Positions 8,286 to 15,594 of a DNA stretch of 64,000 nucleotides are shown in pieces (position 1 is the first letter of the stretch; the number at the start of each line of letters is the position of its first letter). Source of the stretch: 9FT-COMBO-48-23 sp963754385 (GTDB taxonomy: Bacteria > Chloroflexota > Dehalococcoidia > GIF9 > UBA5629); NCBI GenBank assembly GCA_963754385.1, contig CAVWGE010000005.1, positions 1 to 64,000 of the forward strand, written 5' to 3'. The notes under the pieces are model-generated. The model saw only the letters and a list, made by a program, of their open reading frames with translations, searched no databases and was not told where the DNA came from. Made by a program: the position numbers and the translations under genes.

Positions 8286-9446
8286 ATGTCAGACAAAGGG
8301 CTGAGCAAAGTCCAGGGTATTTACTTAAACCGGTCGCAGAGAGCTAAGGAACTCAAGGCTGCAGGCAAAAAGATAATAGGCTATCCCTGCGTCTATGTCC
8401 CTCTGGAAATACTAACCGCCCTCGACCTGGTACCATACCGGACATACGGCGACATCAAGGAGCCGGTTACCGAGACAGATAGAGCTTTGCCCACCTCGTT
8501 CTGCTCCATCATGCGCACCTGCCTCGATTGTGCCTTGAAAGGGAAAGACGACTTCCTTGACGGGATGGTCACCGTCCACTCATGTGACCCTCAGGAGAAG
8601 ACTGCCCGCGTCTGGGAATCTTATGCTGACTATCCTTACTTCCACTACATCGATCTGCCAAGCACTGTTCGACCCGAAGCCATTGAGTACTTCAAGTCAC
8701 AACTGAACGACTTCAGAAAAACGCTGGAATCCTTTACCGGGCAGAAACTGACCGCAGATAAGCTCAAGTCAGCCATCGAGGCTCATAATCAACAGCACGC
8801 CCTGGTACAGCAATTATACGAGCTAACCAAGCCAGTCCCACCGCTTATCTCGGGGACAGAGCTCGTTCAGGTAGTAAAAGCGCTCATGAGCCTGCCTGTA
8901 GCCGAAGGAAACGAGCTGCTAAACCAGGTTATAGACGAGATTAAGAGCCGTGCCGACGGCCCCAAAAAGAAACCGGCACGTCTCCTTATCTGGAGCAGCA
9001 CACTGGATGATACCGGTATCATGCAGTTGTTCGAGGCTAAGGCGAATGTGGTCATAGATGAGACCTGCGGCGGCATCAGGGCTTACAGAGGCAGTGTAAA
9101 ACTGACTGCCGACCCGTTGGCCGGGCTGGCCGATTACTACATGAAGGAGATTACCTGCGCCCGCACCTTCAGGCAGGCTACCATCGGCGAGACCAAGAAA
9201 GACTATGCCAAAGACATCCAAAGCCGTTTCGGCTACCTCAAAGGCATCGTCAAAGAATGGAAAGTCAACGGCGCCATATTGCTGCTCGTCAGATATTGTG
9301 ACCCTTTTGCCTTTGAAATGCCGTCGCTCAAAGATTACCTCGACAGCATCGGCATTCCCAGCACCTATATAGAATATGATTACACCATAGGAGCTCTAGC
9401 CCCCTTAAAAACCAGAGCTGAGGCCTTCATTGAGACAATCAGCTAG
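8286..9446 (+). CDS. Benzoyl-CoA reductase / 2-hydroxyacyl-CoA dehydratase subunit (BzdN/HgdA-like)
   Basis: This is the second catalytic subunit of about 386 residues. I chose the ATG at 8286 over the in-frame GTG at 8277 because AGGTG lies at the right spacing only for the ATG. Family segments are IGYPCVYVPLEIL, FCSIMRTCLDCALKG, VHSCDPQ and DETCGGIRAY; their cysteines probably hold a [4Fe-4S] cluster. Together with the 6906 product it would form the heterodimeric active-site module. The last bases lie 22 bases before the preferred start of the activator gene, indicating a tight operon. Confidence 0.85.
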   Translation: MSDKGLSKVQGIYLNRSQRAKELKAAGKKIIGYPCVYVPLEILTALDLVPYRTYGDIKEPVTETDRALPTSFCSIMRTCLDCALKGKDDFLDGMVTVHSCDPQEKTARVWESYADYPYFHYIDLPSTVRPEAIEYFKSQLNDFRKTLESFTGQKLTADKLKSAIEAHNQQHALVQQLYELTKPVPPLISGTELVQVVKALMSLPVAEGNELLNQVIDEIKSRADGPKKKPARLLIWSSTLDDTGIMQLFEAKANVVIDETCGGIRAYRGSVKLTADPLAGLADYYMKEITCARTFRQATIGETKKDYAKDIQSRFGYLKGIVKEWKVNGAILLLVRYCDPFAFEMPSLKDYLDSIGIPSTYIEYDYTIGALAPLKTRAEAFIETIS

Positions 9447-9468
9447 CAACACCGCACCCGGAGCTAAT

Positions 9469-10311
9469 TTGTACTTCGCCGGCATAGACATAGGTTCCAC
9501 CATGACCAAGGTCGTGCTTATGGATACGACCGACAGGATATTGTCCACTATCAAAGGACCAACTGGCCCTGAGCATCGTCAGCTAGCCAATGAGGTGATG
9601 AGAATGGCACTGGAGCAAGCCAATTTGCAGCTTGATGCCATCTCTTACATCATAGCCACAGGCTACGGACGGGTGAACGTCCCTTTTGCTGACGACCAGA
9701 TAACAGAGCTTTCCTGCCATGCCAGAGGCGTATCCAGCTTATTTCCCAACGTCAGGACTGCCATCGATATCGGCGGCCAGGATGCCAAGTGTATGAAGAT
9801 AGAGAAAGGCAAGCTAGTCGACTTCGTCATGAACGATAAATGCGCTGCCGGAACCGGCCGGTTCCTGGAAGTCACCGCTGCCACCTTGGGTATCAGGCTG
9901 GAAGACATGGGCGACATCTCATTGAAAGCCACCAAAAAAATCCAGGTCAGCAACTTATGCACCATCTTTGCTCAACAGGAGGTGGTGGCCTTGCTATCTC
10001 GTGGAGAAAAGTTGGAGGATATCGTAGCCGGACTCCACGATGCCCTGGCCAGCCGGGTGGCGGCAATGATGCGCAGGCTGAAGGTAGAGCCTGATGTAGT
10101 GCTTACCGGCGGCGTAGCCAAGAATATCGGCATGGTTAAGGCGATGAAGGAAAACCTGGGCTGTGAACTCCTCGTCCCCGAAGAGCCGCTGCTCACCGGG
10201 GCAATTGGGGCTGCCATACTGGCAAAGGAAATCTATATAAAAGCAAGTGCAGAAGGCGAGACCATATCGACAAAGCCACGCCGCCTGAAGAAGGCAACCT
10301 TTTTCAGCTAA
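9469..10311 (+). CDS. Acyl-CoA dehydratase/reductase activase (BadF/BadG/HgdC-type ATPase, BzdP-like)
   Basis: This ASKHA-fold ATPase drives electrons at very low potential into the catalytic pair while hydrolysing ATP. Motifs include GIDIGSTMTK (phosphate 1), IDIGGQDAK and the cluster-binding KCAAGTGRFLE, plus a second cysteine in NLCTIFAQQEV. The two cysteines match those that bridge a [4Fe-4S] cluster between protomers in HgdC. I prefer the TTG at 9469, with GGAG 5 bases upstream, because it places GIDIGST at the same distance from the start as in the next gene. An upstream TTG at 9430, overlapping the previous gene by 17 bases, is the alternative. Confidence 0.88.
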   Translation: MYFAGIDIGSTMTKVVLMDTTDRILSTIKGPTGPEHRQLANEVMRMALEQANLQLDAISYIIATGYGRVNVPFADDQITELSCHARGVSSLFPNVRTAIDIGGQDAKCMKIEKGKLVDFVMNDKCAAGTGRFLEVTAATLGIRLEDMGDISLKATKKIQVSNLCTIFAQQEVVALLSRGEKLEDIVAGLHDALASRVAAMMRRLKVEPDVVLTGGVAKNIGMVKAMKENLGCELLVPEEPLLTGAIGAAILAKEIYIKASAEGETISTKPRRLKKATFFS

Positions 10312-10325
10312 GGAAATAATCCAAA

Positions 10326-11108
10326 ATGACCTGGTTTATGGGCATAGACATCGGCTCGGTATACAGCAAGGGGGTCATAATCGTAGATTCCGAGCTTGCC
10401 GCTTACCACGTGATTCCTTCCGGAGCCAATTACCAGACAGCAGCCGAGACGATAAAGCAGGAACTGCTGAGACAACTTAATCTGAGCCAGAACGATATAG
10501 CCGATACTGTAGCCACCGGCACTGGCGCCACCAATGTCCCTTTCGCCAGCCGGCAAGTCAGCGACATAGTCTGCACTGCCAGAGGTATAAACAACGTCTT
10601 CCCCCAAGCTAGAACAGCTATCGAGGTGGCTGGACAGTCTACCAAGGCAATACGGATAAATGAACAGGGTATGGTGACCAATTTTACCATTAGCGAAAAA
10701 TGCGCTGCCGGAAGTGGCCGCTTTATTGAAGTCATTGCCAACGTGCTGCGCATAAATTTGAAGGATTTCGGCCCACTCTCGCTCAAGTCCAAGCAACCAG
10801 TCACCTTCGGCACCGGCTGTGCAGTTTTCGGCGAATCTGAGGCCGTCACCAGAGTCGCTGAAGGCATCCCTAAAGAGGACATCGCCGCCGGGGTCAATAA
10901 AGCCCTAGCCAGCAAGATTTCCTCACTGGTTAAAAAGATTAAACTGGAAGAACCGTGCGCCATCTGCGGCGGTGGTGCTCTCAACACCGGCCTCATCAAG
11001 ACTGTAGAACAGGAGATGAATATAAAACTCCTGGTTCCTACCCAACCACAAATCGTGACTGCCCTAGGCGCCGCCATAACCGCTAGAACCTCAAAGCCAA
11101 ACATGTAA
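10326..11108 (+). CDS. Second activase ATPase (BzdQ/HgdC-like)
   Basis: The 260-residue paralogue of the preceding ATPase shares the frame GIDIGSVYSKG, AARGINNVF-type segment, KCAAGSGRFIE and TGCAVFGESEA, including both cluster cysteines. Dehydratase systems normally need one activator type working as a homodimer, whereas class I benzoyl-CoA reductases carry two different ATPase subunits. The presence of two distinct activases is therefore the main argument for a benzoyl-CoA-reductase-type complex. It follows the first activase by 14 bases and is followed by palindromic repeats, so it probably ends the operon. Confidence 0.87.
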   Translation: MTWFMGIDIGSVYSKGVIIVDSELAAYHVIPSGANYQTAAETIKQELLRQLNLSQNDIADTVATGTGATNVPFASRQVSDIVCTARGINNVFPQARTAIEVAGQSTKAIRINEQGMVTNFTISEKCAAGSGRFIEVIANVLRINLKDFGPLSLKSKQPVTFGTGCAVFGESEAVTRVAEGIPKEDIAAGVNKALASKISSLVKKIKLEEPCAICGGGALNTGLIKTVEQEMNIKLLVPTQPQIVTALGAAITARTSKPNM

Positions 11109-11150
11109 CCTTGCCCCTTCAGGGTCGCTTATTACTAACCGACATGTAGA

Positions 11151-11193
11151 CTCAACCCTTTAGGGTCGAGTTCAGCGAGGCTAAAGCCTCGCT
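11151..11193. repeat. Pair of palindromic hairpins after the reductase operon
   Basis: An imperfect hairpin CTCAACCCT-TT-AGGGTCGAG (11151-11170) is followed by a perfect 9-bp stem AGCGAGGCT-AA-AGCCTCGCT (11174-11193) ending in GCTACAT. The arms differ from the copies elsewhere, but the layout (9-10 bp arms, AA/TT loop, TGTAG/CTACA edge) is the same. There is no U-run, so it is not a typical intrinsic terminator. Confidence 0.6.
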
Positions 11194-11317
11194 GCTACAT
11201 TGGTGAATAAAGAGGAAGCTCTGCCTTTTGGAAAAGGCCAATGACAATAAAGTGCAGCCGCCATGACATCGACGCAATGTGCTAAAATAATCGTGAACTA
11301 AGTAGACAGAGGTAAAG

Positions 11318-12751
11318 ATGAGATTAAATTCATGGGTTTGGCTTACTATTCTGGTACTGGGCTTATTTACAATAGGTTCTGCGGTCGCGCCATGCCATGC
11401 TATAGTCTTGGATTCCCCTACAGAGAAATCCGCTCCTATCATTACAAATGCCACTTTAGCTGATAAAGAGACTGCGCCAAGCAAAGCTGCTTTCCAACCA
11501 TCGTACCTTTCGATGTCGCTCACAACCGATAAATCCGTATACTTGACCGGTGAGACTATTAACATTACCGTCAGCACAAACGCCGTCAACACGCATGTTC
11601 GTTTGCAGGCTCAGCTTCCGGGCGGCAGCCAGGCAACAGTCGGTAACTTCACCACCAACGGAACGTATACGCTATCATGGATGGCACCCTCAACCCCAGG
11701 ATATATAAGATTTGCCTGCTACGGCGAAGCTACTACGGAGATATGGGACTATTGTAACAGGTACGTATGCCCCGACCTAGACGGCGCAGACTGTTATTGG
11801 GAGACCTACCCTTGTCTCCGGTCGATTCAAGTAACGGGCAATGCTTCCTCTGACATTCGCGTTTTCAGCCGGATGACATCTATATCCGGCCACATTATAG
11901 ATACCAATCAGCAGCCCGTGCCGGGGGCTACCTTGTATCTTTCAAGCACAGCACAGAGCACAACATCAAACAACGACGGATATTATGAATTCAGCTCTTA
12001 CGAACTTAGTAACAATTTCGCTTTGCTCAATCAGATACCTACTGTCACAGAAACTGTGTCCGTCGAGGCAATCGCCTGTGAACCACAGCCGGGTATAACT
12101 GTGCAGGTTCAGGCTGAGCACGGTGCTACTAATGTTAACTTCACCTTGAGGCGTTCCTTCTATCCACCCGACATCGACTTATCGGAGTTCACCTTTGACA
12201 CTTTTTCCGGCTGGACAGAAGCCGAAGAATACTCCACGTGGCAGAATATCATGGGGATTACCATTGGCGGGTCCGTAGAGCCGGGAAGGTTGCTATATGG
12301 AACAAAGGAGATATCGCCACAGTTGTTCACTATCGGCAATAAGAAACTGTATCTCATAGCCAATCCGGAGTTCGGCAGCTACTTCCTGGAACTCCATGGC
12401 GCTCAAAATACCGGATATGCAGTTGCCGCTGCCTCAACCCTGAACAACACCTACCTCGAGCCAGTGACTGTAAGCGGGAGTATCGAAGGCCAGAATAGCC
12501 AGCGGCTCAGACTCACGCTCGAGCCGGGGGGGATAGAGCTAAAGGTCATTAAGCCGCTTCCTCTACTTCTAATAATTATTCCGATTGTTATCGTCCTTCT
12601 CGGCGGCCTCGCAGCTGCCTACTTCCTCACCCGCGGAAAAGTCCGTATTCGAGGCAAAAAATCTGCTGCCCGCAAGTCACAAAAGACGAAGGTGGCAGCC
12701 AGGACAAAGACAAAAGAGAAATCTACAGTGAAAAAGACCAAAAAGAAGTAA
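11318..12751 (+). CDS. Secreted surface protein with carboxypeptidase-regulatory-like domain and C-terminal anchor
   Basis: The 477-residue protein has an N-terminal signal sequence (about 1-28, hydrophobic core WLTILVLGLFTIGSAVA). An Ig-like beta segment follows, then a carboxypeptidase-D regulatory-like beta sandwich around 190-270 (SGHIIDTNQQPVPGATLYL). A C-terminal membrane helix near 410-435 precedes a very Lys-rich cytoplasmic tail. Cysteines near 150-170 could form disulfides. It is probably displayed on the outer face of the membrane. The next gene also encodes an exported protein and begins 46 bases downstream. No catalytic motif is visible and the role is unknown. Confidence 0.75.
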   Translation: MRLNSWVWLTILVLGLFTIGSAVAPCHAIVLDSPTEKSAPIITNATLADKETAPSKAAFQPSYLSMSLTTDKSVYLTGETINITVSTNAVNTHVRLQAQLPGGSQATVGNFTTNGTYTLSWMAPSTPGYIRFACYGEATTEIWDYCNRYVCPDLDGADCYWETYPCLRSIQVTGNASSDIRVFSRMTSISGHIIDTNQQPVPGATLYLSSTAQSTTSNNDGYYEFSSYELSNNFALLNQIPTVTETVSVEAIACEPQPGITVQVQAEHGATNVNFTLRRSFYPPDIDLSEFTFDTFSGWTEAEEYSTWQNIMGITIGGSVEPGRLLYGTKEISPQLFTIGNKKLYLIANPEFGSYFLELHGAQNTGYAVAAASTLNNTYLEPVTVSGSIEGQNSQRLRLTLEPGGIELKVIKPLPLLLIIIPIVIVLLGGLAAAYFLTRGKVRIRGKKSAARKSQKTKVAARTKTKEKSTVKKTKKK

Positions 12752-12796
12752 GGAAAAGACGGAGAAAAGGATAGGGCCAAAGGAAAGGAGAAACAG

Positions 12797-13162
12797 ATGA
12801 AAACAAATAGACTAACATTATATATCTTGCTACCCGTAACTGTTCTGGTTTTGCTTGGAGCTTTCCTGGCTGGCTCCGCCTGCGCACCGCCGGGAACAAT
12901 ACCTCGATCATGTGAGCAATGGTATGAAAAAGGGAAACTAGACGGTTACAACACTGGATACGACGAAGGTTACGGCAGGGGCAAAGATGCTGGCTACAAC
13001 GAGGGCTATACTAAAGGTCTGCACGAAGGCATGGCGCTATGTCCACAATGTCCGACATGCCCGACATGCCCGACATGCCCCAAATATCCTGAATATTCGT
13101 ACCCATATTACTTTCCCTACTTGTTCTGGGATCAGTCTTGGTGCCCGACGTGCGAACCATGA
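12797..13162 (+). CDS. Lipoprotein with Gly-Tyr and Cys-Pro repeats, C-terminal end possibly broken
   Basis: The 121-residue product has a lipoprotein-like signal (LAGSAC). A glycine-tyrosine repeat follows (GYNTGYDEGYGRGKDAGYNEG spread over about 50-75), then a cysteine-proline repeat in which CPT is repeated from a 9-base DNA unit (about 13040-13080), and finally WCPTCEP before a TGA. In the same frame, after TGA and then TAG, the sequence continues as a Cys-rich segment to 13387. The native protein may therefore be longer, with this copy truncated. The dense cysteines suggest metal binding or disulfide cross-linking at the cell surface; this is inference. Confidence 0.65.
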   Translation: MKTNRLTLYILLPVTVLVLLGAFLAGSACAPPGTIPRSCEQWYEKGKLDGYNTGYDEGYGRGKDAGYNEGYTKGLHEGMALCPQCPTCPTCPTCPKYPEYSYPYYFPYLFWDQSWCPTCEP

Positions 13163-13168
13163 CCATAG

Positions 13169-13387
13169 TGCCCGCGTGACAGAGGCTCATGTGACAGATA
13201 TTGTTACTGCATAAAGAGATGCTGCAATACATGTTCCGACTGTTCACAGTGCCTAACTGATGCTCGGCTTAAAAACCAAGCAAGGTGCCTTGCATTTGAC
13301 ATTTCCACATGCCTTGGCGTTTTGTTGAAAAAAGGAATAAAATCAGAATATCGGTTGGGTCTGGGCTTCAACATGGCCAGCTCTTAA
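13169..13387 (+). pseudogene. Cys-rich continuation of the preceding lipoprotein, separated by two in-frame stops
   Basis: Directly in frame with the 12797 gene, after TGA (13160-13162), CCA and TAG (13166-13168), an open stretch of 72 codons runs to TAA at 13385. It encodes 11 cysteines, most of them within the first 30 codons (CPRDRGSC, RYCYC, KRCC, NTCSDCSQC). Such density is unlikely in random sequence and fits the Cys-rich end of the gene before it. The simplest reading is a gene broken by point mutations. Recoding is possible but nothing in the sequence demonstrates it. Confidence 0.5.
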
Positions 13388-13411
13388 AGCCAACCCAAAA
13401 GGAGGAGAGAA

Positions 13412-14671
13412 ATGTTAGAGGTATTTTTGACCGATGAGCAGAAGAAGCTCAAGCGCGAGGTGCAGGATTTCGTCAAGAGCATACCACGGCAGCTTATTCT
13501 CGACATGGATGCTGATAAGGTCAAGTTTCCTTATGAATTTGTCAGGGAAGCAGGAAAGAGAAATCTTCTAGGTATAAGATTCCCGAAAAAGTACGGTGGC
13601 AGAGAGCTTAAATGGGTGGATGAAATCCTCTACATAGGAGAGATTAATAAGCTGGGCATACCCTTTGCCTGTCTCTGTTCAATGGTCTCTATCGTCGGCG
13701 AAGCGTTGAATTTGTTCGGCACCGAAGCCCAGAAGCAGAAATACCTTAAACCATTGATAGCAGGCACACAATGGGCTGGCGAAGCGCTCACCGAGCCAAG
13801 AGGAGGTTCCGACTTCTTCGGCGCCACCACCGTGGCTCGAAAGAAAGGCAACAACTATTATCTCACCGGGCAGAAGCGCTTTGTTGTCGGCTCCGAAGGC
13901 GCCGATTTCTTCCTGGTATTCGCCGTCACCAACCCCGGAGCTGGCCGCAATTCAATAAGCGCCTTCATCGTCGAAAGAGACATGGGCGTGGAGGTTAGAC
14001 ATGTCTACGGCTTGATGGGCAGCCGAGGTACAGGCACAGGAAGGTTAGTCTTCCGCGATGTGCCGGTACCGGAGGAAAATTTACTCGGGAAAGAAAATGA
14101 GGGGGCAAAGATATTCTACAAATTGATGGTACCGGAAAGGCTTCTTTCCGGCGGCGTGGGCGGCTCCCGAGCTATCCTGGAAATAGCCGCCAGATATGCT
14201 AACAAGAGGAAAGCTTTCGGCCAGACCATAAGAAACTTCGAAGGAGTCAGCTTCAAGATAGCCGATTGCGTAACCAAACTCGATGCCGTCAGCGCCCTGT
14301 CCTACGCTGTAGCCAGAACAATAGATGACGGCATAGGTACACCAGGTTATCAAAGGAGACTGGTATCCGAAGTCAAGAAACTGGCCACCCAAACGCATTG
14401 GGAGATAGTAAACGACGCCATGCAGATTCTCGGCGGCATCGGATACACCAACGTCTTCCCTGTGGAGCGAGCGATGAGAGAAGCCAGGCTGGCCATGATA
14501 TGGACCGGGACCAGCGAGATAATGAATTTAATCATTCAGCATGAATATTACAAGGAAATCCTGGCTAAGGGGGTCGAAGGAAGAGACATCGAAGCCGATG
14601 TTGGGCTTACCGAAGAACAGCTGGTGGAGGAAAAGATTTACGAGTCTGAACCCGTGCCCACCACACCGTGA
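13412..14671 (+). CDS. Acyl-CoA dehydrogenase
   Basis: The 419-residue flavoprotein has the standard ACAD three-domain layout: N-terminal helices, the middle beta domain with EALTEPRGGSDF (FAD/substrate contact), and a C-terminal helical domain with RKAFGQ and QILGGIGYTN. The usual catalytic glutamate of the YEGT motif is Thr365 here (IWTGTSE). A glutamate at 242 (VPERLLSGG) aligns with the alternative base on helix G used by isovaleryl-CoA and long-chain acyl-CoA dehydrogenases, so the enzyme is probably active. A strong AAAGGAGGAG precedes the ATG. The exact substrate is unknown; a branched or aromatic-pathway acyl-CoA is possible. Confidence 0.92.
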   Translation: MLEVFLTDEQKKLKREVQDFVKSIPRQLILDMDADKVKFPYEFVREAGKRNLLGIRFPKKYGGRELKWVDEILYIGEINKLGIPFACLCSMVSIVGEALNLFGTEAQKQKYLKPLIAGTQWAGEALTEPRGGSDFFGATTVARKKGNNYYLTGQKRFVVGSEGADFFLVFAVTNPGAGRNSISAFIVERDMGVEVRHVYGLMGSRGTGTGRLVFRDVPVPEENLLGKENEGAKIFYKLMVPERLLSGGVGGSRAILEIAARYANKRKAFGQTIRNFEGVSFKIADCVTKLDAVSALSYAVARTIDDGIGTPGYQRRLVSEVKKLATQTHWEIVNDAMQILGGIGYTNVFPVERAMREARLAMIWTGTSEIMNLIIQHEYYKEILAKGVEGRDIEADVGLTEEQLVEEKIYESEPVPTTP

Positions 14672-14769
14672 TGCCCAGCGAAATCCCAAATACTAAACAA
14701 TAATAAAGTCCAAACTCCCAAATATGTAGCAAATATGCGCACATCCTTTACATCTGTCATCTTGAGCGA

Positions 14770-14793
14770 AGCGAAGAATCTAGATTCTTCGCT
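14770..14793. repeat. Perfect 24-bp palindrome of a dispersed TGTCA...GAGCGAAG element
   Basis: AGCGAAGAATCT and AGATTCTTCGCT form an uninterrupted palindrome inside a stretch beginning TGTCATCTTGAGCGAAG. A degenerate relative lies at 35944-35982 (TGTCACCCTGAGC...GCGAAGGGTCTCTAGATTCTTCG). It lies in the 243-base gap between the acyl-CoA dehydrogenase and the convergent VTT gene, where it may serve both ends as a transcription stop. Confidence 0.7.
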
Positions 14794-14914
14794 CGCTCCG
14801 CTTCTCAGAATGGCATCAATTTTTAGCTATTTTGGTTATATATTTTTAGGTTTTGAGCTTGTTTAGGGTTTAGAGATTAGAATTTAGGATTTCTAAAAAC
14901 ATCCGTGTGCGCGG

Positions 14915-15586
14915 CTATGCTTGTTCTCCCACGTCCCGTTTAGACGTCCTCAGCTTCCACAAATAGCGCACAGCGAAGCTCACTGCATACAGTATAGTCA
15001 GACCGATTAATGAGTACAAGATCATCTGGAGCGGTTTCAACACCACGTTAGCACCCACAACCGCACCTAGGAAAATATACATACCGTCCCAAACCAGGCT
15101 GGAAAGCACAATCCCCACCAAAAGCACCCTTAATTGCTTCTTGACCCCTAAGGTTAGTGTTATTGGAATCCGAAGCCCAAATAATCGGCCTAAAGCTATA
15201 GAAAACGGCGATAAAAAGTTCACTCTACGAAGAAAGCTGAATGGTATAGAATTGTTCTCGGATAACTTGCCCGATAAGCTAGCTTTAAAATGCTTGTGGT
15301 AAAGTCTTATTAAAGGCATACTGCCAAACCGACCAAGATGGTAGAGCATTGTCGCTCCTATTTGTCTGCCAACCTGCGCTACAAGCCACAAGAGCACCAG
15401 ATCAAAAAGGGGAAGCACGCCAGTGCCGAAGTTGTATCCAGATACAAGCCACACTGTCTCAAGCAGGTATGGAACAGATGCACCAAACTCGCCGATCAAA
15501 CAGATGAGAAACAGAAAAACTACTAGTGTAAGATTAAAGGTACCAGCTAAATTGAAGACCTGTTGAAAAATAACTTCCAGGTTCAT
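14915..15586 (-). CDS. VTT/DedA-like membrane protein
   Basis: The 223-residue protein has about five hydrophobic segments and the overall pattern of the VTT (DedA/SNARE-associated) family: a reentrant-like N-terminal region, Arg-containing middle segment (FSFLRRVNFLSPFS, about 118-131) and a Gly-rich helix near the end. DedA-family proteins are linked to lipid flipping and membrane homeostasis. It lies 8 bases downstream of the glycosyltransferase-deacetylase gene on the same strand, so both probably act in envelope lipid or glycan metabolism. Similarity is recognised by pattern only. Confidence 0.6.
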   Translation of the reverse strand: MNLEVIFQQVFNLAGTFNLTLVVFLFLICLIGEFGASVPYLLETVWLVSGYNFGTGVLPLFDLVLLWLVAQVGRQIGATMLYHLGRFGSMPLIRLYHKHFKASLSGKLSENNSIPFSFLRRVNFLSPFSIALGRLFGLRIPITLTLGVKKQLRVLLVGIVLSSLVWDGMYIFLGAVVGANVVLKPLQMILYSLIGLTILYAVSFAVRYLWKLRTSKRDVGEQA

Positions 15587-15594
15587 CCAAATGC

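Noticed and set aside
10430..11104. 224-codon minus-strand open frame
   Set aside because: Antisense shadow of the second activase gene, low-complexity Ser/Pro-rich translation.
13040..13085. Short 9-base tandem repeat that could suggest a CRISPR or minisatellite
   Set aside because: The repeats are contiguous, in frame, and encode CPT units of the Cys-rich protein; there are no spacers.
13160..13168. TGA and TAG as recoded codons (selenocysteine or readthrough)
   Set aside because: No hairpin resembling a SECIS follows the TGA and two different stops are involved, so gene decay is the simpler reading; kept only as a check.
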